DNA of 7,574 nucleotides. Origin: Selenomonadaceae bacterium. Lineage in GTDB: Bacteria; Bacillota; Negativicutes; Selenomonadales; Selenomonadaceae. The stretch spans positions 1 to 7,574 of the forward strand of contig JAEEGN010000270.1 of assembly GCA_016280345.1 (NCBI GenBank), read 5' to 3'. This document shows positions 1-5,213 of this stretch, piece after piece. The translations under genes and the position numbers were made by a program. Under the pieces are notes generated by a model. That model saw nothing but the letters and a program-made list of their open reading frames with translations, had not been told where the DNA came from and did no database searches. Position 1 is the stretch's first letter, and every line of letters starts with the position of its first letter.

Positions 1-768
1 ATCCCCAAAGGATAAAGATTCGGGGAGCTCTCCGACCCGTCCCAGACTATCCTGACGCCCTTGGTTGCGAAGCGGGAAAAGGTCGTAAGCGGGCTCTTCA
101 TAAGGATGTGCCTTCAAAAGCGCCTTTAGGACAGACTTCTCCATTGACACTGGAAATATAGTCTCTATCCGGGCTTCCTTGACCCGTTCCAGGCGCCCCT
201 CCTGTCCAAGGAAGGGATGGGTGCCCGGTCCGGGACGAAATGTCCCTTCTCCTTCGGCACGAAATGTACAATCACTGTAACGGCCGATATGCCCAGCTCC
301 GGCCCGGCAGATTGCCTGCCGTACCTCTTCCGCCTGTTCTTGGGGAACATAGACTGCAAGTTTTTCCAATGGCTCCTCCGCAGTAACGGAAAACGGACCG
401 AGATTCATCAGTCCCAGCCGATTTGCCAGCACGTCATTTACGCCACCGGCTGCAATATCGAGATTCGTATGCGCTGCGAAAACCGCGATATTATTGGCTA
501 TGAGCCGGGAGATGAGTCTCCCCTCAGGAAGGTCGGTACGGATTTTTTTCAAGGAGTGGAAAATCAGCGGATGATGGGACACAATCATATCGAAGTCCCC
601 GGCAACCGCTTGATCCACTGTTTCCTCCCGCACGTCCAGGCAAACGAGGAGCCGTTTAACCTCCTGAGAGGGACATCCCAAAATAAGGCCTGGATTATCC
701 CACTCTTCCGCCAGCTTCTTCGGCGCCAGTTTTTCCAGAACATCCATGATGACCTGGCATTTTACCAT
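1..768 (-). CDS. Nif3/YqfO-like dinuclear metal-centre protein, C-terminus beyond window
   Basis: The frame is open from the ATG at 768 to the left edge, giving 256 codons with no stop. Family members with the middle insert domain are about 370 residues, so roughly the last 115 are missing. Visible marks, in order: the N-terminal EEWDNPGL motif (residues 21-28); metal-ligand motif SHHPLIF (64-70, with H65 and H66); AHTNLD (99-104, with H100 and D104); then the CutA/PII-like insert with GTFRPGPGTHPF and the hallmark HPYEEPAYD (from residue 221). The remaining metal ligands, normally near the C-terminus, lie outside the window. The ATG overlaps the trmK stop (ATGGTAA) and has GGAGG about 10 nt upstream, so translation is probably coupled to trmK. 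The family forms hexameric toroids with two metal ions per subunit. Its substrate is unsettled, and older GTP cyclohydrolase I type 2 labels are unreliable. Confidence 0.93.
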   Translation of the reverse strand, partial: MVKCQVIMDVLEKLAPKKLAEEWDNPGLILGCPSQEVKRLLVCLDVREETVDQAVAGDFDMIVSHHPLIFHSLKKIRTDLPEGRLISRLIANNIAVFAAHTNLDIAAGGVNDVLANRLGLMNLGPFSVTAEEPLEKLAVYVPQEQAEEVRQAICRAGAGHIGRYSDCTFRAEGEGTFRPGPGTHPFLGQEGRLERVKEARIETIFPVSMEKSVLKALLKAHPYEEPAYDLFPLRNQGRQDSLGRVGELPESLSFGD

Positions 769-1448
769 TTGAGACTCGCCTCCAAGAATTCAATTTCCTG
801 CCGTATTATCCGATATTTTTCTGTTCCCATCGCCGTCTCGCTCCGTGCCATTCCTGCCATTGCCCGCCGCCTCCGCTCAAGGAGTTCTCCGATATAACGC
901 CGGAGGTGCGACGGCCTATCCCGCCACAGACAGGGACCAATCAAAAGCATTCCATCCGGCGGCATCGGTTCCTCCCCCGGCTCGGCAGCCATGATAGTAT
1001 AGAGTCTTCCCTCCGCCTCGGCCAGAGACTCCGCCGTGATATGCCAGTGGTTCCCGTAAAGCCATCGCCGAAGGAGGGGTATATCGCTCATGGGCTGGAG
1101 AATCAACCGTTCCAGCTCTGCTAAAATATGCGGTGCATTTTCAAGGATTGAAAGGATGAGTTCCCCGCCCATACCACAGACACAGACAGTATCCACCTCA
1201 CCCGGTGCCAGCGCAAAAAGCCCATCCCCCTGACGAACAGGAATCTCGTTTGCAAGTCCCACCACTGCCAATGTCCGTCTCGCCGCCTCACATGGCCCGG
1301 CGTTCTTGTCTGTCGCGATGACCTTTACAGCTTTTCTTTCCATCCGCAGGATCATTGCCAGATAGGCATGGTCCGAACCGATATCCGCCACCCGGCACCC
1401 AAACGGTACCATCGCTGCGACAGCCCGAAGGCGTTCGTCCAGCCGCAT
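762..1448 (-). CDS. trmK: tRNA (adenine(22)-N1)-methyltransferase TrmK
   Basis: This is a class I SAM-dependent methyltransferase that places m1A at position 22 in the D-loop region of tRNA. It acts in the cytoplasm. From the start used here (228 residues) it shows the SAM-binding motif ADIGSDHAYL (21-30), acidic motif ATDKN (45-49), GDGL (74-77), the family signature CGMGGELI (91-98), then LILQP (115-119) and a C-terminal helical part rich in Arg and Glu expected to contact tRNA. An ATG seven codons upstream (1469) is in frame but has no Shine-Dalgarno sequence. The ATG at 1448 has AGGGGGG five nt upstream and gives an N-terminus like known homologues (MRLDERLRAVA), so 1448 is preferred. It lies next to nif3, as yqfN and yqfO do in Bacillus. 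One oddity is that the Asn I recall after LILQP in homologues is Met here. Confidence 0.93.
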   Translation of the reverse strand: MRLDERLRAVAAMVPFGCRVADIGSDHAYLAMILRMERKAVKVIATDKNAGPCEAARRTLAVVGLANEIPVRQGDGLFALAPGEVDTVCVCGMGGELILSILENAPHILAELERLILQPMSDIPLLRRWLYGNHWHITAESLAEAEGRLYTIMAAEPGEEPMPPDGMLLIGPCLWRDRPSHLRRYIGELLERRRRAMAGMARSETAMGTEKYRIIRQEIEFLEASLKW

Positions 1449-1453
1449 AATCT

Positions 1454-1460
1454 CCCCCCT
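1454..1460 (-). promoter_or_regulatory. Ribosome binding site deciding the trmK start
   Basis: On the minus strand this reads AGGGGGG and lies 5 nt before the ATG at 1448. The upstream in-frame ATG at 1469 has only an AT-rich stretch before it. This makes 1448 the likelier start and shortens TrmK by seven residues compared with the longest reading. Confidence 0.65.
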
Positions 1461-1521
1461 CTCAGCCATTTAATAAAGGCGTGCCAGATACAAGCAATCC
1501 GACACACCTTAACGATTCCCC

Positions 1522-2598
1522 TCAATCACTTTTCCCATCTTCCGTCATTCCGGTCTCACACATCCGATACGCCGTATCCTCATCAATCAGCCGTAACATG
1601 ATGGACGCATACCGAGGGTCGAACTGACTGCCACTGCCTTTTTCGATTTCCTTCCGCACCGTTGTCTGCGGCAGGATTCCCCGGTAGCTCCGGTTCGAGG
1701 TCATCGCGTCATAAGCGTCCGCCACAGCGATAATTCGGGCCGTTTTGGGAATCGCATCTCCCACCAGACCGTCCGGATACCCCTTCCCATCATAACGTTC
1801 ATGATGATAACGGGCCCCCTGGAAAAGATCTGGCGCCGCCTTGATTAGGTGCAGGATGTCTGAGCCAATGACCGTGTGGGATTGGATTACCTTGTACTCT
1901 TCATCCGTCAAACGCGCCGGCTTATTGATGATGGCTTCCGGGATTCCAACCTTCCCAATGTCGTGCAGGAGTCCCATGGTGTAGATTTCCTCTTGTTCTT
2001 CTTCCGATGCCCCGTCAACACGGGCAAGGCAACGGGAATATTCCGCCACCCGCTCTGAATGTCCATGGGTGTACTTATCTTTCGCATCGATGGTCTTGGC
2101 CAATGCCAGTACCATCTCCCGAAAAATGCGCACCGTAGTCGCCAACCGTTCCTCGGCAAGATTGGTCTGCCGCCGGACCTCTTTGGCAAGATTATCCTGG
2201 AGGTATTCATAGCGCAAGACGCGGCTCACCCGTTGCCGGATGGCCGAGGGAATGATAGGCTTGCGAACAAAATCGGTGGCGCCGGCCAAAAAACCCTCTG
2301 CCTCTAGTTCCGATTCAATTGTCCCGGTTAGGATGATGACCGGTATATCCGCCAAACGCCGTTGTTGCTTCATCTTCCGCAAGACTTCGAAGCCATCCAT
2401 TCCTGGCATCTGAAGGTCCAGGAGCACCAGGTCCGCCTCATGCCAACTCAGCCAGGCAAGCGCTTCCTTACCAGAGGAGGCACCTGTGATCTCCGCCTCG
2501 GCGGCAAATATTTTTTTCATTTGAGTGAGGCTCGTCGCGTCATCATCTACAGCGAGAAGACGCGGCTTCCTGCCGCCATAATCCAATTCTGTCATCAT
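1522..2598 (-). CDS. Response regulator with HD-GYP domain (predicted c-di-GMP phosphodiesterase)
   Basis: This 358-residue protein has an N-terminal receiver domain (about 12-130) and a C-terminal HD-GYP domain (about 155-345), joined by a charged, probably coiled-coil linker (130-155). Receiver residues are intact: acidic pocket D18-D20, phospho-acceptor D61 in LLDLQMPGMDG, switch T91 and K113. The HD-GYP core is also intact: HGHSERVAEYS (from 178), HDIGKVGIP (212-220), KPARLTDEEY, SH241, YHHERYDGKGYPDGL (264-278) and ARIIAVADAYDAMTS (287-301). An RpfG-like role follows: a sensor kinase phosphorylates the receiver, and the output domain hydrolyses cyclic-di-GMP. No kinase or diguanylate cyclase gene is in the window. 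Two adjacent ATGs (2598 and 2595) could start it. The G-rich tract at 2603-2607 lies 4 and 7 nt away respectively, so the second may be used. It has its own promoter, divergent from pyrB. Substrate is inferred from the family; the input signal is unknown. Confidence 0.92.
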   Translation of the reverse strand: MMTELDYGGRKPRLLAVDDDATSLTQMKKIFAAEAEITGASSGKEALAWLSWHEADLVLLDLQMPGMDGFEVLRKMKQQRRLADIPVIILTGTIESELEAEGFLAGATDFVRKPIIPSAIRQRVSRVLRYEYLQDNLAKEVRRQTNLAEERLATTVRIFREMVLALAKTIDAKDKYTHGHSERVAEYSRCLARVDGASEEEQEEIYTMGLLHDIGKVGIPEAIINKPARLTDEEYKVIQSHTVIGSDILHLIKAAPDLFQGARYHHERYDGKGYPDGLVGDAIPKTARIIAVADAYDAMTSNRSYRGILPQTTVRKEIEKGSGSQFDPRYASIMLRLIDEDTAYRMCETGMTEDGKSD

Positions 2599-2630
2599 TC
2601 CGCCCCCGGTTGACCAGAATCTCTGACCGT

Positions 2631-2640
2631 GTACAATCGG
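2631..2640 (+). repeat. Half-site GTACAATCGG, inverted copy near the pyrB promoter
   Basis: The plus strand reads GTACAATCGG here. A 9-of-10 match, GCACAATCGG, sits on the minus strand at 2746-2755. The two copies face each other across the leftward promoter at 2667-2695. The copy here would lie in the 5' leader of the HD-GYP transcript. This may be a remote half-site for a shared regulator or chance similarity. Confidence 0.3.
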
Positions 2641-2666
2641 CGCCGAGAAACATCTCTTTTGGGGTT

Positions 2667-2695
2667 ATTATATACAACTCGCGATAAAAACACAA
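2667..2695 (-). promoter_or_regulatory. Promoter for the HD-GYP response regulator gene
   Basis: On the minus strand there is a consensus -10 box, TATAAT (2672 to 2667), with a weak -35 box, TTGTGT (2695 to 2690), exactly 17 bases upstream. Transcription would start near 2660 and give a leader of about 60 nt before the ATG at 2598. It is the best sigma-70/SigA-type match on this strand in the divergent region. Confidence 0.6.
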
Positions 2696-2733
2696 CCTGC
2701 CGCCAAATACAACGCGGCCTGTTCCTAACAACT

Positions 2734-2755
2734 GCACAATATGAGCCGATTGTGC
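2734..2755. promoter_or_regulatory. Inverted repeat upstream of the pyrB promoter (operator candidate)
   Basis: GCACAAT (2734-2740) is followed after 8 bases by its exact reverse complement ATTGTGC (2749-2755). The site ends 7 bases before the -35 box at 2763 and lies upstream of both divergent promoters. The size and symmetry suit a dimeric DNA-binding protein. No T-tract follows, so it is not a terminator. The regulator is unknown. Confidence 0.45.
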
Positions 2756-2759
2756 CCTA

Positions 2760-2781
2760 AAATTGACTTCCTTGTCAATTT
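2760..2781. promoter_or_regulatory. Inverted repeat overlapping the pyrB -35 box (operator candidate)
   Basis: AAATTGAC (2760-2767) and GTCAATTT (2774-2781) form a perfect 8-bp inverted repeat with a 6-base spacer. Its left arm contains most of the -35 hexamer and its right arm covers the promoter spacer, so a bound protein would block RNA polymerase. It lies upstream of the predicted transcription start, so it would act as DNA rather than as an RNA hairpin. Its centre is 26 bp from that of the neighbouring repeat. Confidence 0.45.
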
Positions 2782-2791
2782 ATGATATTAT
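2763..2791 (+). promoter_or_regulatory. Promoter of the pyrBC-carAB operon, extended -10 type
   Basis: The -35 box TTGACT (2763-2768) and -10 box TATTAT (2786-2791) are separated by exactly 17 bases. TG at 2783-2784, one base before the -10 box, makes an extended -10 element. This should be a strong sigma-70/SigA-type promoter starting near 2798. It leaves an untranslated leader of about 165 nt that contains the attenuator. Confidence 0.85.
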
Positions 2792-2808
2792 GCAGGCGGA
2801 AAAGTTTA

Positions 2809-2841
2809 CCTTTGAAATTGGTCCTGTGAGGCTGATAAAGG
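2809..2841 (+). promoter_or_regulatory. PyrR-binding hairpin (anti-antiterminator) in the pyr leader
   Basis: The core GGTCCTGTGAGGCT (2820-2833) fits the PyrR binding-loop consensus of Bacillota pyr leaders (ARUCCNGNGAGGYU) except for G in place of A at the first position. The fold is also typical: a lower stem CCTTT (2809-2813) with AAAGG (2837-2841); a purine-rich bulge on the 5' side (2814-2816); an upper stem with 2817-2821 and 2823-2824 paired to 2830-2836, with U2822 bulged; and loop TGTGA (2825-2829). In the known mechanism, UMP- or UTP-bound PyrR stabilises this hairpin and so favours the downstream terminator. The pyrR gene is not in the window and must lie elsewhere. Confidence 0.85.
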
Positions 2842-2886
2842 AAGCATACCGCTTAAAGATATTTATTCGAGCTTGTGAGCTTTCTT
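2838..2886 (+). promoter_or_regulatory. Predicted antiterminator pairing in the pyr leader
   Basis: AAGGAAGC (2838-2845) can pair with GCTTTCTT (2879-2886) over 8 bp, including one G-U pair. The first strand overlaps the 3' arm of the PyrR hairpin and the second overlaps the 5' arm of the terminator. The pairing therefore excludes both, which is the layout of a PyrR-controlled attenuator. Small hairpins between the two strands (2842-2854 and 2851-2872) may compete with it. This comes from hand pairing only, with no energy calculation. Confidence 0.6.
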
Positions 2887-2918
2887 ATGCCTTCGCGTGA
2901 GAAAGCTCTTTCTTTTTT
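2877..2918 (+). terminator. Intrinsic terminator (attenuator) ahead of pyrB
   Basis: A 14-bp stem joins 2877-2890 to 2895-2908, with two G-U pairs and a CTTC tetraloop. It is followed by TTTCTTTTTT (2909-2918). The hairpin lies between the operon promoter and the pyrB start, so it must act as a conditional terminator. Together with the PyrR hairpin upstream it forms a complete attenuator. Confidence 0.88.
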
Positions 2919-2950
2919 GCGGGCACAGGGCGTTTGACCTTTACTGAAAA

Positions 2951-2954
2951 GGAG
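2951..2954 (+). promoter_or_regulatory. Ribosome binding site deciding the pyrB start
   Basis: GGAG, within AAAAGGAG, lies 9 nt before the TTG at 2964. The in-frame TTG at 2934 has only a weak purine run three bases away and sits just after the terminator T-tract. The TTG at 2955 directly abuts this site. The TTG at 2964 is therefore the likely start. Confidence 0.75.
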
Positions 2955-2963
2955 TTGATTCGC

Positions 2964-3926
2964 TTGGGAAAGAGCAATGTTTCACTGCGGGGAAAGCACA
3001 TCTTGGGCCTGGAGGATTTCACGCCGGATGAAATTGAAATGGTGCTTCTGACCGCCCGGGAAATGAAAAACATCATTCACCGCGACATCAAGAAGGTCCC
3101 GGCGCTCCGGGGAAAATCGATTGTGACGCTATTCTATGAGCCCAGTACCCGCACACGTTCCTCGTTCGAAACGGCCGGAAAATACCTTGGCGCCGATGTG
3201 GTGAACATTACTGCCGGCACCAGCAGTATTGTGAAAGGCGAAAGCCTCCGGGATACCCTGCTCACCGTCGAAGCCATGGGCTTTGATGCCATCGTCATGC
3301 GCCATAAGGAAGAAGGTGCGGCCGCCTATGCCGCCAAGGTTGTTTCTCATCCGGTCATCGTCAATGCCGGCGACGGCGCCCACGCGCATCCGTCACAGGG
3401 ACTCCTGAATCTGTTCACCCTGCTGGATCACAAAGGACATCTAAAAGGGCTCAAGGTCGCCATCATCGGCGATATCCTTTACAGCCGCGTTGCCCGGTCG
3501 GATATCCAGGGAATGCGTAAAATGGGAATCGAAGTCCATCTGGCTGGTCCCCGGACACTGCTTCCGCGCTTTCTCGCGGAGGAGCCCGGCATTTTCGTAC
3601 ATGACCGTATCGAAGAGGCCATTGAAGGAGCGGACGCAATCAACGTGCTTCGTATCCAGCTCGAGCGGCAGAAAGCCGGTCTTTTCCCCTCCCGTCGGGA
3701 ATACGCCCGCATCTTCGGCCTGAATCAAGAGCGGCTGAAGCTGGCAAAGCCGGACGCACTGGTGCTGCACCCCGGCCCGATGAATAAAGGCCTGGAAATC
3801 TCTCCTGACATCGCTTACGGGAACCAATCTGTGATCCAGGAGCTCGTTGAGAACGGTGTTGCCATTCGTATGGCACTTTTAACCTTGATCCTGACAGGAG
3901 GGAAGAACCGTGAAGCAGATCATTAA
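2964..3926 (+). CDS. pyrB: Aspartate carbamoyltransferase catalytic subunit
   Basis: This enzyme joins carbamoyl phosphate and L-aspartate to give N-carbamoyl-L-aspartate, the committed step of UMP synthesis. It works as a cytoplasmic trimer. From the TTG at 2964 it has 320 residues, close to the family norm of about 310. Key residues are present: carbamoyl-phosphate loop STRTR (61-65), TSS and K91 in the mobile loop, R113, HPSQ (142-145), GDILYSRVARS (169-179), the R230/Q232 pair for aspartate binding, and HPGPMNKG (269-276). No pyrI regulatory subunit gene follows, as in Bacillus, so control is expected at the attenuator rather than by allostery. The start rests on the Shine-Dalgarno site; a longer reading from TTG 2934 would add ten residues with no homologue-like content. 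It is first in the operon, and its 3' end overlaps pyrC by 17 bases. Confidence 0.96.
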   Translation: MGKSNVSLRGKHILGLEDFTPDEIEMVLLTAREMKNIIHRDIKKVPALRGKSIVTLFYEPSTRTRSSFETAGKYLGADVVNITAGTSSIVKGESLRDTLLTVEAMGFDAIVMRHKEEGAAAYAAKVVSHPVIVNAGDGAHAHPSQGLLNLFTLLDHKGHLKGLKVAIIGDILYSRVARSDIQGMRKMGIEVHLAGPRTLLPRFLAEEPGIFVHDRIEEAIEGADAINVLRIQLERQKAGLFPSRREYARIFGLNQERLKLAKPDALVLHPGPMNKGLEISPDIAYGNQSVIQELVENGVAIRMALLTLILTGGKNREADH

Positions 3927-5199
3927 AGGTGGGCGCGTGATCGACCCAGCCAACAATCTGGATAAACCCCTCGATATTCTGATAGAGCATGGTATAATCG
4001 CCGCCATCGGCAAAGATATCGTTGACGAAGAAGCGGAGATCATCAATGCGGCCAACAAAATCGTTGTCCCCGGCCTCATCGATATGCATGTCCACCTACG
4101 CGAGCCGGGGCAGGAAGCGAAGGAGGACTTTTACTCGGGCACCCGGGCAGCGGCCGCGGGAGGCTTCACGCGAATCGCGACCATGCCGAATACGAGTCCG
4201 TCCGTAGACAATGCGGCTCTCATTCGCAGTCTCCAGAAGCAGGCAGCCGATACCGGCATTGTCCATGTGGAAATCATTGGTGCTCTGACAAAAGGACAAC
4301 AGGGGCAGGAGCTGGCCGAAGTCGGCGATATGGCGGCAGCGGGCGCAGTGGCCTTTTCCGACGACGGCCATTACGTCCAGCGGGCCAAAGTTCTTCTGAA
4401 CGGCCTTGATTATCTTCGCGCTTTCGATAAGGTCATCATCAATCACGACGAAGAAAGCTCTCTGGTTGAGGACGGCTCGATGAATGAGGGCCATCGGAGC
4501 GCCATGCTGGGTATGAAGGGGCGTCCCACGGTAGCGGAGGATATTGCTGTCGCCCGGGATATCATGTTGGCGGAGTATGCCGAAGCCCGTGTCCATGTGG
4601 CCCATATCAGTTCCGCCCGAGCCATCGATCTCGTGCGGCAGGCAAAAAAACGCGGCGTCAAAGTTACAGCGGAAGTGACGCCCCATCATCTGACGATGAC
4701 GGAAGACTGTGTCGATCTCACCGACAGTGCCACCAAAGTCAATCCGCCGCTCCGTACGAAGGCGGACATCGAAGCAGTATTGGCGGGTCTCAAGGACGGC
4801 ACCATCGACGCCATCGTAACCGACCATTCGCCCCATGCCGAGGAAGAGAAAGACCGGGAATACGCCTTGGCCCCCAGTGGTTTTCCGGGATTGGAAACAG
4901 CTATCGGAGTGCTGCTGACAGACCTTTATCATACCGGCAAACTCGATCTCATGACGCTGATTTCGAAGATGACCGCTGAGCCATCCCGCATTTTTGCTCT
5001 GGATGGCGGTACTCTTGCAACCGGTACCCCGGCAGATATCACCCTTTTGGATTTGAACCACGAATGGGTTGTGGATCCGTCAGATTTCTATACCAGAGGC
5101 ACCCATTCGCCTTTTGCCGGACGAAAGCTAAAAGGGCGCGCCGTACTGACCATGGTAAGTGGCCGTGTTGTGATGCGCGACGGAAAAATCATTGACTGA
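3910..5199 (+). CDS. pyrC: Dihydroorotase, class I
   Basis: This cytoplasmic zinc hydrolase reversibly cyclises N-carbamoyl-L-aspartate to L-dihydroorotate, the third step of UMP synthesis. It has 429 residues, the usual size for class I enzymes. The amidohydrolase-fold ligands are all visible: HVHLREPGQ (H60, H62), FSDDGH (D152), INHDEE (H179), VAHISSA (H232) and VTDHSPHAEE (D305). Each lies one position after the residue I recall for the Bacillus anthracis enzyme. The substrate-binding MPNT (92-95) and the NPPLR loop (278-282) are also intact. The GTG start at 3910 has AGGAGGG seven nt upstream, inside the end of pyrB. The 17-base overlap points to coupled translation, which would keep the two successive enzymes in proportion. 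Confidence 0.97.
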   Translation: MKQIIKGGRVIDPANNLDKPLDILIEHGIIAAIGKDIVDEEAEIINAANKIVVPGLIDMHVHLREPGQEAKEDFYSGTRAAAAGGFTRIATMPNTSPSVDNAALIRSLQKQAADTGIVHVEIIGALTKGQQGQELAEVGDMAAAGAVAFSDDGHYVQRAKVLLNGLDYLRAFDKVIINHDEESSLVEDGSMNEGHRSAMLGMKGRPTVAEDIAVARDIMLAEYAEARVHVAHISSARAIDLVRQAKKRGVKVTAEVTPHHLTMTEDCVDLTDSATKVNPPLRTKADIEAVLAGLKDGTIDAIVTDHSPHAEEEKDREYALAPSGFPGLETAIGVLLTDLYHTGKLDLMTLISKMTAEPSRIFALDGGTLATGTPADITLLDLNHEWVVDPSDFYTRGTHSPFAGRKLKGRAVLTMVSGRVVMRDGKIID

Positions 5200-5213
5200 G
5201 AGGAGGGTCCAGT

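Noticed and set aside
217..897. Plus-strand open frame (226 codons) at the left end
   Set aside because: It lies opposite the Nif3-family gene and the end of trmK, both supported by family motifs. The reading contains no known domain and starts mid-gene.
1449..1521. Possible separate trmK promoter or terminator between the HD-GYP gene and trmK
   Set aside because: No hairpin with a T-tract and no convincing -35/-10 pair with proper spacing could be found on the minus strand, so read-through from upstream is simpler.
2599..2660. Possible riboswitch, such as a c-di-GMP aptamer, in the HD-GYP leader
   Set aside because: The leader is only about 60 nt, with at most a small CAGA-TCTG hairpin. 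It lacks the size and conserved bases of known c-di-GMP aptamers.
2934..2963. Longer PyrB N-terminus starting at TTG 2934
   Set aside because: The ten extra residues (MTFTEKELIR) are encoded across the real Shine-Dalgarno region, do not resemble known PyrB N-termini, and the start has only a poor ribosome site.
4096..5061. Long minus-strand open frame (321 codons) opposite pyrC
   Set aside because: pyrC is certain from its full set of zinc ligands and its Shine-Dalgarno site. The reverse frame has no recognisable motif and an odd composition rich in His, Gln, Arg and Cys, typical of a codon-bias shadow.
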